Below, in pieces: positions 52,221 to 59,838 of a stretch of 64,000 bases of DNA. The DNA is from BQJU01 sp964015035. GTDB lineage: Bacteria; Bacteroidota; Bacteroidia; Chitinophagales; Saprospiraceae. The translations under genes were made by a program, and so were the position numbers. The first letter of the stretch is position 1; every line of letters starts with the position of its first letter. Below the pieces are notes generated by a model, which worked only from the letters and a program-made list of their open reading frames with translations, ran no database searches and was not told the DNA's origin. Location of the stretch: positions 22,520 to 86,519 of the forward strand of contig CAXHCA010000007.1 in assembly GCA_964015035.1 (NCBI GenBank), read 5' to 3'.

Positions 52221-54872
52221 ATGAAATATTTTACACCGCTACTCGGCCTACTACTGAGTTTTAACCTCATGGCTCAGGAGTCTATCGCGCCCTATCCTAA
52301 AAAAAAATACGTTACTCAAAAAATTATAGGAGATCCTCCTATAATTGATGGCCATCTCAATGAGACTTGTTGGGATCAGGTAGAATGGACTGGAGATTAT
52401 GTCCAACACGATCCGGAGCAAGGTGCCGAACCTACCCAGGAAACAACTTTCAAGATCCTGTATGATGAGAGAAATATTTATTTGGGGTTCCGCTGTTTTG
52501 ATGAGAACCCGGAAAAAATCGTGAAACGAATGTCGCGCAGGGATGGTTTTCCCGGTGATTGGGTAGAAATCAACATTGACAGCTACCATGATTTACGGAC
52601 TGCTTTTTCTTTTACCATTTCAGCTTCTGGTGTGAAAGGAGATGAATTTGTCTCTAATGATGGCAACAATTGGGATGCCAACTGGAACCCGATCTGGCAC
52701 GCCAAAACCAAGGAAGATTCCCTAGGTTGGACTGCCGAGGTGAAGATCCCTTTGACACAACTACGTTTTGATAAACAGGAAGAACAGGTATGGGGGATTC
52801 AATCTACCCGCCGCGATTTTCGTATGGAAGAACGCTCTACCTGGCAACCCGTCCAACGCAATGATGCAGCCTGGGTCAGCCGTTTTGGTGAATTACACGG
52901 AATTAAAGGGATTAAACCGCAACGACAATTGGAATTACAGCCTTATCTGTTGGGACAAGTCGCCACTTTTGAAAAACAAAAAGGCAATCCCTTCGCTACC
53001 GGATCCGATTGGCGATTGGTAGGAGGATTGGATGGTAAAATCGGCGTTACCAATGACCTGACTTTAGATTTTACCATCAACCCTGACTTTGGACAGGTAG
53101 AGGCAGATCCTAGTGCCTTAACATTGGATGGATTCCAGATTTTCTTCAGTGAGCGTCGCCCATTCTTCATTGAAAACCGCAATATCTTTGACTATCAAAT
53201 TACGGCCTCTCAGGCGGGAGGTGCTTATGATAGTGATTTGCTCTTTTATTCTCGTCGGATTGGAGGAGCACCACATCACTCCATTGATAATGATGCGGAT
53301 AATGCCTACTTCGTTCATCAACCGGAAAACACAACTATCCTTGGGGCGGCCAAGTTTAGTGGCAAAACGAGTAAAGGGCTCTCCATAGGCATTTTGGAAA
53401 CCGTTACCGCGCGAGAGTATGCTAGAATTGACAATATGGGCGTCCGTGAAAAGGTGCCGGTAGAACCACTGACTAATTTTTTTGTAGGAAGAGTGCAACA
53501 GGACTTTTCCGGCGGGAGTACCATTGTAGGGGGCATTTTGACGGCCGTAAATCGCGATATTCAGGATCCAGATATGGGAGGGCTACATCGCTCGGCCTAT
53601 TCTGGGGGGCTTGATTTTGTACATCGTTGGAAAAACCGCTCCTGGTTCGTTTCTGCAAACCTTCTGGCTAGTCAAGTGGTCGGCACCGAAGCGGCCATCC
53701 TCCGCACGCAAACAGCCTTTGAACACCTCTTTCAGCGTCCTGACGCCGACCATTTGGAGGTAGATTCGACTGCTACGGGTTTGTTTGGGACAGGAGGCAC
53801 TTTAAAGATCGGTAAAGAAGGGGGGAAGTGGATCTTCGAAACGGGGGCTACCTGGCGTTCGCCAAAGCTAGAACTCAATGATGTTGGTTTCTTGCGTAAT
53901 ACGGATGAGGTGAACCACTTTTTCTGGGGAGGAAGGCGCTGGACTCAACCCTTTTCGATCTTTCGTAGCTTCCAGATCAACTACAACCACTGGGCCCGTT
54001 GGGATTTTTCTGGTCGTGCACTCTATCGGGCCATTAATTCAAATGCCCAGGCTTCTTTTAAAAACTTCTGGGGCATGGGGGCAGGGTTAACCGTGGAGGG
54101 CTTGGATATCTCTAAAAATGCACTGAGGGGAGGCCCGTCATTAAAGCGGCCGAATGGTGCGGGAATGTTTGGAAGCCTCAATACGGATAGTCGGAAAAAA
54201 TTGGTGGTGTATTTTAATACCAACCAGGGCTGGGGCTTTGGTAAAATTGTGCGTTTTCAGGATTATAGTGTATCTTTTGAAATCCAGCCCAGTAATGCCA
54301 TGAGTATATCGTTGTCTCCTGGATTCAATCGATTTCAACGACTAGATCAATACGTCAGTCAGGAGGAGGTGAAAGGCCAACTTCGCTATCTGGAAGCAGA
54401 GGTCGATCAACAAACCCTGAGCATGACCTTGCGACTCAATTACAACATCACTCCCGATTTTACCTTACAATTTTACGGCCAGCCTTTTATTTCTACAGGT
54501 AACTACCGCAACTTTAAGAGAGTAACCGATACCCCTTTGGCCAAGGATTTTTGGGATCGACATTATGCCTACCCGGCTTCTCATGTTGAGTTTGATGAGG
54601 GTGCGGCTGCCTTCCTGATTGATGATGATGGCGATGGCACAACCGATATCATTCTGGACAACCCTGATTTTAGCTTTTTCCAATTTCGCTCCAATCTAGT
54701 TGCGCGGTGGGAATATATTCCCGGATCGGAATTATACCTGGTTTGGACACGCAGTACCACCGAATTGGATGATCCATCAGCTGGTTTGTTAGATAGCTTT
54801 TCGCAAAATCTGTTTAACAAAAAGGCCAGGAATGTCTTTTTGGTCAAAACTACCTATCGCTTTGCCCGGTAA
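52221..54872 (+). CDS. DUF5916 protein with CBM9-like N-terminal domain
   Basis: The 883-residue protein has a signal peptide (ending LMAQ-ES). Residues ~40-220 form a CBM9-like domain (IIDGHLNETCWDQVEW, ILYDERNIYLGFRCFD, GDWVEINIDSYHD, GWTAEVKIPLTQLRF). The DUF5916 region begins FTINPDFGQVEADPSALTLD, and FFSERRPFFIENRNIF is its signature. The remainder is rich in amphipathic strands ending in a barrel-like C-terminus (TTYRFAR). Such proteins are common in Bacteroidota and probably reside in the outer membrane. Carbohydrate binding is inferred from the domain only. Confidence 0.85.
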   Translation: MKYFTPLLGLLLSFNLMAQESIAPYPKKKYVTQKIIGDPPIIDGHLNETCWDQVEWTGDYVQHDPEQGAEPTQETTFKILYDERNIYLGFRCFDENPEKIVKRMSRRDGFPGDWVEINIDSYHDLRTAFSFTISASGVKGDEFVSNDGNNWDANWNPIWHAKTKEDSLGWTAEVKIPLTQLRFDKQEEQVWGIQSTRRDFRMEERSTWQPVQRNDAAWVSRFGELHGIKGIKPQRQLELQPYLLGQVATFEKQKGNPFATGSDWRLVGGLDGKIGVTNDLTLDFTINPDFGQVEADPSALTLDGFQIFFSERRPFFIENRNIFDYQITASQAGGAYDSDLLFYSRRIGGAPHHSIDNDADNAYFVHQPENTTILGAAKFSGKTSKGLSIGILETVTAREYARIDNMGVREKVPVEPLTNFFVGRVQQDFSGGSTIVGGILTAVNRDIQDPDMGGLHRSAYSGGLDFVHRWKNRSWFVSANLLASQVVGTEAAILRTQTAFEHLFQRPDADHLEVDSTATGLFGTGGTLKIGKEGGKWIFETGATWRSPKLELNDVGFLRNTDEVNHFFWGGRRWTQPFSIFRSFQINYNHWARWDFSGRALYRAINSNAQASFKNFWGMGAGLTVEGLDISKNALRGGPSLKRPNGAGMFGSLNTDSRKKLVVYFNTNQGWGFGKIVRFQDYSVSFEIQPSNAMSISLSPGFNRFQRLDQYVSQEEVKGQLRYLEAEVDQQTLSMTLRLNYNITPDFTLQFYGQPFISTGNYRNFKRVTDTPLAKDFWDRHYAYPASHVEFDEGAAAFLIDDDGDGTTDIILDNPDFSFFQFRSNLVARWEYIPGSELYLVWTRSTTELDDPSAGLLDSFSQNLFNKKARNVFLVKTTYRFAR

Positions 54873-54874
54873 AA

Positions 54875-54923
54875 TCAACAGGCGTGAGAGAAAGCCAAGT
54901 GCTTTTTCCCACGCCTGTGTTGA
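54875..54923. terminator. Bidirectional terminator after the DUF5916 gene
   Basis: TCAACAGGCGTG pairs with CACGCCTGTGTTGA (two-base bulge), with an inner GAGAAA/TTTTTC extension, between the convergent DUF5916 and CBS-pair genes. Confidence 0.65.
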
Positions 54924-54945
54924 CATCCCGCAAAAGTAGGACTAA

Positions 54946-55392
54946 TTATTTCAGAATCAAATGAGTATTATACGCATGATTGAGCAAATCCATAATGGAA
55001 ACAATGCCGACTAGATGTTTATGCTCATCAACTACAGGCATGGCATGAAATAGGTTTTCGCTAAAAATACCTACCGCTACCAAGAGGTCGTCATCTGGAT
55101 TCAATGTGGCAATCTGTTTGGTCATCACCTCACTGACCAGCAGCGAACGAGCAATGGCATTATTGTATTCTTCCGCTTTTTTCATTTTAAATAGCGTAAA
55201 TCCATGTTGAATGCGAAAATAATCGGTCTTACTCAACATGCCAACAACTCTTCCTTCCTTATCCACTACGGGAAGGTGATGGAAGTTTTGCGTTTCAAAA
55301 ATCTTATTGACTCGATCCATGGTGTCGTTAGGGCTGATCGACATTACTTGGTCGGTCATTACTTGACTGATTTTTACGTTTGTGGGAGCCAT
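54946..55392 (-). CDS. CBS-pair protein (paralogue 2)
   Basis: The 148-residue protein consists of two CBS domains (QVMTDQVMSISPNDTMDRV...FHHLPVVD and EVMTKQIATLNPDDDLLVAV...FHAMPVVDEHKHLVGIVS). It is a paralogue of the protein at 50457 with the same domain order and length. Its promoter contains the same FNR-like dyad at identical spacing. It diverges from the cNMP/CBS/DUF294 gene, another nucleotide-sensing protein. Confidence 0.88.
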   Translation of the reverse strand: MAPTNVKISQVMTDQVMSISPNDTMDRVNKIFETQNFHHLPVVDKEGRVVGMLSKTDYFRIQHGFTLFKMKKAEEYNNAIARSLLVSEVMTKQIATLNPDDDLLVAVGIFSENLFHAMPVVDEHKHLVGIVSIMDLLNHAYNTHLILK

Positions 55393-55414
55393 GATATTTA
55401 TTTTTGGTACTTTT

Positions 55415-55458
55415 CAAACTTAATCATATTTGCTTTTTAAAAAGATGATGTAGGTCAT
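55415..55458 (-). promoter_or_regulatory. FNR/CRP-like activator site and promoter of CBS-pair gene 2
   Basis: On the minus strand a perfect -7 box TAAGTTTG occupies 55415-55422 and the dyad ATGACCTACATCAT occupies 55445-55458. The centre-to-box distance is 36.5 bases, identical to the hemN and CBS-pair 1 promoters. Thirteen of its 14 bases, allowing for the N4 spacer, agree with the pattern ATGAY-N4-ATCAY. Confidence 0.7.
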
Positions 55459-55500
55459 AATTGATGATGATCCTTTTGGTGGTTGTTCTCTTGTGTGCTC

Positions 55501-55526
55501 AGTGCTTGTTTGGAGGTGGTGCTTTA
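55501..55526 (+). repeat. Truncated copy of the dispersed repeat
   Basis: The first 26 bases of the repeat (AGTGCTTGTTTGGAGGTGG and onward to CTTTA) occur here and then stop abruptly, 35 bases before the complete copy B. This looks like an incomplete tandem insertion or the product of recombination between copies. Confidence 0.7.
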
Positions 55527-55548
55527 TGTCAGGATTTCTTAACTTGCT

Positions 55549-55676
55549 GAAGTTGTCTAAATGCTTGTTTGGAGGTGGTGCTTTAGCAGCGAAAATTGCA
55601 GGTTTTGGGTTTTCGCGAGGCTCATTTTTGAGTGGATCTCGGCTCAGCCGAGACGGACGAAAATTCAGACAACTTC
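55549..55676 (+). repeat. Dispersed structured repeat, copy B
   Basis: The 38-base core (55562-55599) is identical to copies A and C. The element is enclosed by a perfect 10-base inverted repeat, GAAGTTGTCT (55549-55558) and AGACAACTTC (55667-55676), which differs from the terminal stem of copy A. Inside, GCGAAAA pairs with TTTTCGC, CTCATTTTTGAG forms a hairpin shared with copy A, and TCTCGGC-TCA-GCCGAGA occupies the place of copy A's CCTTAG/CTAAGG hairpin. A long ORF runs through this repeat into the DUF294 gene, but only by chance. Confidence 0.75.
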
Positions 55677-55708
55677 GCCTAGCCAATGAAGGTCTAATCA
55701 CTTTATCC

Positions 55709-57643
55709 ATGGAAAATATTATTCCCACCAGGGTTTTTGAGTTTTTAAATCGGTACCCACCATTTTCTCTATTGGACGAAGATTTTCTAATGAAAATTTC
55801 AGAAAATGTGGTTATCAAATACTTTCCGACAGATACAGTCATCTTTTCTCAGAATGAACCTACTAAACCATTTATCTACATCGTACGAGAAGGAGCCGTA
55901 CAACTCTTGCGGGAGGAAGAAGACGGGAAAACACTAGTAGATCAATGTGATGAAGGAGATGTATTTGGTATCAGGCCGCTGTTGGCAGAACAGCCGTATG
56001 CACTCACGGCGTGCACGGTTGAGGAAAGCCTGATCTACGCGATTGGTACGGAGGGATTCCGCCCTGCCCTCGAGCGCAACCCCAAAGTGGCTTGGTATTT
56101 GGCCCAAAGCTTTGCGGCAGGCGTGCGCAACAAAATGGAACTCCAAAAGAAAGGGCGGATCTTCATTACTCCTGAGGCCATTTCAGAGATGGTTGAACCG
56201 CTAGTGGAAGTGCAGACAATCAATCATAGCAAGGCTCCGGTGACTTGTACGCCAAGGACTTCCATCAAAAGAGCAGCAGAGATCATGCGGCAAAAAAAGG
56301 TAGGATCAATCATTGTCATCAATAAAAAAAGGCATCCGGTGGGCATCCTAACCGACCGTGACTTGCGCAATAAAGTGGTGACCGGAGATTATGGTATTGA
56401 CCAACCGGTTTCAGGTATTATGTCGAAACCGGTGGTGACCGTTCCTCCCCAACTTACGGTGGCCGACGTACAAATTGCTATGATTCGGCAGAAGATCCAT
56501 CATTTGTGTCTCACAAAAGATGGCACGGTAGACTCAGAGATCCTTGGTGTCATTTCTGAACACGATTTGCTTGTTTTGCAGGGGAATAATCCGGCAGTTT
56601 TTATTCGAGAATTGAGCAGGGGACGTAGTGGAAAGGAACTCCGGCACATCCGGGAAAGAGCAGAGGCCCTCTTGTATGACTATCTAAAGCAGGAGGTCTC
56701 CATTGAATTTATCGCTGGGGTAATGACAGAAGTAAACGACGAATTGATCACCAGAGCCATCGGTCTGGCGCTGGGAAAAATGGAAGCTGAGGGTAAATCA
56801 ATGCCAGATGTTGCCTGGTGTTGGCTCGGATTGGGTAGTGAGGGTAGGGAGGAGCAGTTGCTGCGGACCGATCAAGACAATGCGCTGGTTTTTGAAGATG
56901 TGGCCAGTGAAGATTATGAAGAAGTAAAGACCTGTTTTCTGGATTTATCCAGTAAAATTACCACCATCCTTCATGAAGCCGGTTTTGCTTATTGTCCAGG
57001 TGATATGATGGCCAGCAATCCTTCCTGGTGCAAATCACTGGAAGAATGGAAAAAACAATTTTCAGAGTGGATTACCCAACCTTCTGCTGAAAACATCATG
57101 TACAGCAGCATCTTCTTCGATTTTCGAGCGATCTACGGGGAAAAACGACTCACAGATGAGCTTTCTGAGCACATTTTTCAAGAGATTGATCAACATAGCC
57201 TGTTCCTGTCATTCCTTGCCAGAGGAGCTTTGTTAAACCCTGCACCATTGACCTTCTTTCGCAACTTTATGGTGGAACGGAGTGGAGCGCACAAAGATAA
57301 TTTTGATATCAAAGCACGGGCAATGATGCCGCTGGCCGATGCTGCTCGCTGCCTGATTCTGGAAGCCAAAATGCCGGGAGTTAACAATACTTTTCACCGG
57401 TTTCAAAAACTGGCGGATTTGGAGGAAAAAAATCGTGAGCTGTATACACAAGCCGCCGATGCATACGAAACCCTAGTCCGCTATCGAGCTTTCCAGGGCT
57501 TGAAAAATAGGAATAGCGGCCGATATTTCCGACCTTCAGAGTTAACCAAAATGGAACGGATGAATTTGCGCAATACTTTTGAACCGATTCGAGAACTGCA
57601 ACTGTTGTTGAAAGTGCGGTTCCGCTTGAGTTATTTATTGTAG
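55709..57643 (+). CDS. cNMP-binding, CBS-pair and DUF294 nucleotidyltransferase protein
   Basis: The start at 55709 (MENIIPTRVFEFLNRYPPFSLL) is chosen because the 72 codons upstream in frame are translated repeat DNA. The 644-residue protein has a cNMP-binding domain (~20-130), a CBS pair (~165-285, including VGSIIVINKKRHPVGILTDRDL), a DUF294 putative nucleotidyltransferase domain with GLGSEGREEQLLRTDQDNAL (~370-390) and a DUF294_C domain. The GSxGRxE and DxDN motifs match the GlnD/GlnB-uridylyltransferase superfamily. The exonuclease gene begins 3 bases later. This pair commonly accompanies acetate or solute symporters; target unknown. Confidence 0.9.
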   Translation: MENIIPTRVFEFLNRYPPFSLLDEDFLMKISENVVIKYFPTDTVIFSQNEPTKPFIYIVREGAVQLLREEEDGKTLVDQCDEGDVFGIRPLLAEQPYALTACTVEESLIYAIGTEGFRPALERNPKVAWYLAQSFAAGVRNKMELQKKGRIFITPEAISEMVEPLVEVQTINHSKAPVTCTPRTSIKRAAEIMRQKKVGSIIVINKKRHPVGILTDRDLRNKVVTGDYGIDQPVSGIMSKPVVTVPPQLTVADVQIAMIRQKIHHLCLTKDGTVDSEILGVISEHDLLVLQGNNPAVFIRELSRGRSGKELRHIRERAEALLYDYLKQEVSIEFIAGVMTEVNDELITRAIGLALGKMEAEGKSMPDVAWCWLGLGSEGREEQLLRTDQDNALVFEDVASEDYEEVKTCFLDLSSKITTILHEAGFAYCPGDMMASNPSWCKSLEEWKKQFSEWITQPSAENIMYSSIFFDFRAIYGEKRLTDELSEHIFQEIDQHSLFLSFLARGALLNPAPLTFFRNFMVERSGAHKDNFDIKARAMMPLADAARCLILEAKMPGVNNTFHRFQKLADLEEKNRELYTQAADAYETLVRYRAFQGLKNRNSGRYFRPSELTKMERMNLRNTFEPIRELQLLLKVRFRLSYLL

Positions 57644-57645
57644 AA

Positions 57646-58350
57646 ATGCAGGCCTGGAAAAAACAGATCAATAAATGGTTGAACAGGGATGATCCAGTCG
57701 CTTTAAACGATCCCGCATGGGCTGCGTATATGGCGCAGTTCAAGCAGAAGTTTAGTAAAAGTAAGCCGATCAGAGATCAACGTTTTATTGTTTTAGATAC
57801 GGAGACCACGGGTTTAGATTTTCGTAAGGATCAAATTTTGTCTGTTGGGGCTATTGGTGTTCAAGATTTCGAAATCAATATTGCTGATCGGTTTGAATGC
57901 TATTTAAATCAGGAAAATTACCGACCGGGTGATAGCATTAAAATTCATGGTATATCGAGCAATCGCACTCGGAAAGGTATTCCGGAGCGAGAAATGTTGG
58001 TACAATTTTTGGCCTATTGCAGAAATAGCATTATTGTCGGGCATCACATTGGCTTTGATCTGGCTATCCTGAATGAAGCGGTGAGTAAGCACTTTGGAAC
58101 CAGTTTGAAAAATAAAGTGATAGATACCGGGCTACTGGCTCAGCGATTGGAGTCTATTCAACCTGTTTACCCCATTGACCGATCTCGGTATTCCTTGGAT
58201 GCGCTTTGTCAGCAATTTCACATTACCGTTAAAAAACGACATACTGCCTCCGGGGATGCCTTTATTACGGCCATTCTATTTTTAAAATTGCTGGCTCGTC
58301 TGGAAAAAAGAGGGGTCAAAAACCTGCATCAGTTGTTGGCCAATCAGTGA
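57646..58350 (+). CDS. DEDDh 3'-5' exonuclease (DnaQ/PolC-epsilon-like)
   Basis: The 234-residue protein has the exonuclease motifs: Asp51 and Glu53 in FIVLDTETTGLD, HHIGFDLAILNEA, and the final HTASGDAFITAILF with the catalytic His and Asp. The first ~40 residues resemble the N-terminal extension seen when this gene follows a DUF294 gene. It starts 3 bases after the DUF294 stop, so the two are co-translated. Whether it degrades DNA or RNA in this context is unknown. Confidence 0.9.
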   Translation: MQAWKKQINKWLNRDDPVALNDPAWAAYMAQFKQKFSKSKPIRDQRFIVLDTETTGLDFRKDQILSVGAIGVQDFEINIADRFECYLNQENYRPGDSIKIHGISSNRTRKGIPEREMLVQFLAYCRNSIIVGHHIGFDLAILNEAVSKHFGTSLKNKVIDTGLLAQRLESIQPVYPIDRSRYSLDALCQQFHITVKKRHTASGDAFITAILFLKLLARLEKRGVKNLHQLLANQ

Positions 58351-58432
58351 TTTTTTACAGGTCGAAGACCTTGGGGGCGCACTCCCGATCACTCCCGAAT
58401 TTGATGTCTATCCAATAGATGCTACGATAGGG

Positions 58433-58457
58433 AAATAGTTTCAATCGAAACTATTTT
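58433..58457 (+). terminator. Probable terminator after the exonuclease gene
   Basis: AAATAGTTTC-AATC-GAAACTATTT is a perfect ten-pair hairpin followed by TTAG, about 80 bases after the exonuclease stop. A 7-base inverted repeat (ACAGGTC at 58357, GACCTGT at 58464) encloses it. Confidence 0.5.
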
Positions 58458-58558
58458 AGAGTAGACCTGTTATTATAGGTGAGGTGTACAAATTTTTGAC
58501 GATATCCTTTTTCATGTATTTTACGATTATCTAGCCAAATCTATCCAATAGCAACATT

Positions 58559-59002
58559 GTGATTAGAATTGGCTATGCTATTGTCAAACCACTTCATTTA
58601 TTGCGTGTGGATAATGACTTTATTTCTCATTTAAATAAATCATCGATGAAAGATCAATCAATTTTGGAAAAAGCAATTAAGTGGGCCAAGAATAAAGGCT
58701 TCCAAAATATAAAGGCAAAGGGTGATGAATATGATGATCCTGTACAGTTCACTCGTAATAAAGATGAGGAGTCCTTCGTCCCCGATATCACTGGATTACA
58801 AACTGGTGGTAAAAGCTATATCGAAATTGCCACCAAGACAGATGACGTTCGTCGCACCATTTCGAAGTGGAAATTGTTGAGTACGATGGCCTCAATGAAA
58901 GGAGGTCGCCTATTTTTGTTAGCTCCAAAAGGACATAAAACATTCACCGAAGACATCGTCAAAAAGCACAATCTCGATGCGAAGGTTGTTTATCTTCGCT
59001 AA
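58559..59002 (+). CDS. Hypothetical small protein, possible degenerate nuclease fold
   Basis: The frame supports 147 residues from a GTG at 58559, but the better start may be the ATG at 58646 (118 residues, MKDQSILEKAIKWAKNKGF). The C-terminal part reads FVPDITGLQTGGKSYIEIATKTDD, resembling the PD...ExK strand pair of restriction-like nucleases with the lysine replaced (EIA). The final SMKGGRLFLLAPKGHK... helix-strand also fits that fold. Function is unknown. Confidence 0.5.
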   Translation: MIRIGYAIVKPLHLLRVDNDFISHLNKSSMKDQSILEKAIKWAKNKGFQNIKAKGDEYDDPVQFTRNKDEESFVPDITGLQTGGKSYIEIATKTDDVRRTISKWKLLSTMASMKGGRLFLLAPKGHKTFTEDIVKKHNLDAKVVYLR

Positions 59003-59288
59003 ATTTTGCCCCCAATAGTTTGCTTAGAAAATAATTTTTCCTTATTGTTTGCCTTGCTGGGCAAAAGTTAGCAATGAGGCAATTTTGCCTGCCAATCAGG
59101 CACAAAATGTTAATAGCCTGTTTGGAGCTTGTCCGTACCGGGCAAATCAATGATTTATAAACCTGGCGTTGTCTTTTCGTTTTATTTAGCCTGCTAAACT
59201 CAGGTTGGAAGACTTGACCCAAACCACAATCTATTGATTTTCATAGTAGATTCGCTCCAAATGAGACTTAAAGAAATTGAACAAAATA

Positions 59289-59816
59289 ATGGAAAGATTT
59301 CAAATAACAGTTTATACTCCGTTCGACAAACTCACCACCCTTGAAGGGGAAAAGGTAGTACAATTCCTGTATGAGCATCTAGATCAATACGGAGATGCCA
59401 AACATGACATCAAACAGGCAATCGAGTATGCGATGAAGGAGATTCCTTCTCCCGGTGGCTTTGTCTTGGTAGGCCGAGAGGGGGATTCGATACAAGGAGC
59501 TGTAGTTGTCAATAAAACGGGTATGTCGGGCTATATTCCCGAAAATATCCTGGTTTATATCGCGGTGCACGAGGATACCAGAGGAAAGGGCATTGGGAAA
59601 AAATTGATGAAAGCGGCCATCAAGAATTGTCATGGAGACATAGCCTTACACGTTGAAGCAGATAACCCCGCTTTATTTCTGTATGAGAAACTCGGATTTG
59701 AAAATAAGTATCTGGAGATGCGCTTAAGCAAAGCTAAATATACCAGTCAAAAAGAGGCTGCCAAGGAAAAAAAAGACCTCTCTAAATCGCCGCTTCGGGC
59801 AGATCAAAACAACTAG
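59289..59816 (+). CDS. GNAT family N-acetyltransferase
   Basis: The 175-residue protein (ATG at 59289; a TTG four codons earlier is possible) has the GNAT fold: LVYIAVHEDTRGKGIGKKLMKAA carries the acetyl-CoA loop RGKGIG, and ALHVEADNPALFLYEKLGFE is the conserved C-terminal motif. A charged tail of ~25 residues follows. It precedes the symporter gene by 22 bases. With two amino-acid racemase-like enzymes downstream, an amino acid or its derivative is a plausible substrate. Confidence 0.85.
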   Translation: MERFQITVYTPFDKLTTLEGEKVVQFLYEHLDQYGDAKHDIKQAIEYAMKEIPSPGGFVLVGREGDSIQGAVVVNKTGMSGYIPENILVYIAVHEDTRGKGIGKKLMKAAIKNCHGDIALHVEADNPALFLYEKLGFENKYLEMRLSKAKYTSQKEAAKEKKDLSKSPLRADQNN

Positions 59817-59838
59817 ATGCCGATCTAGCTAATTATTT

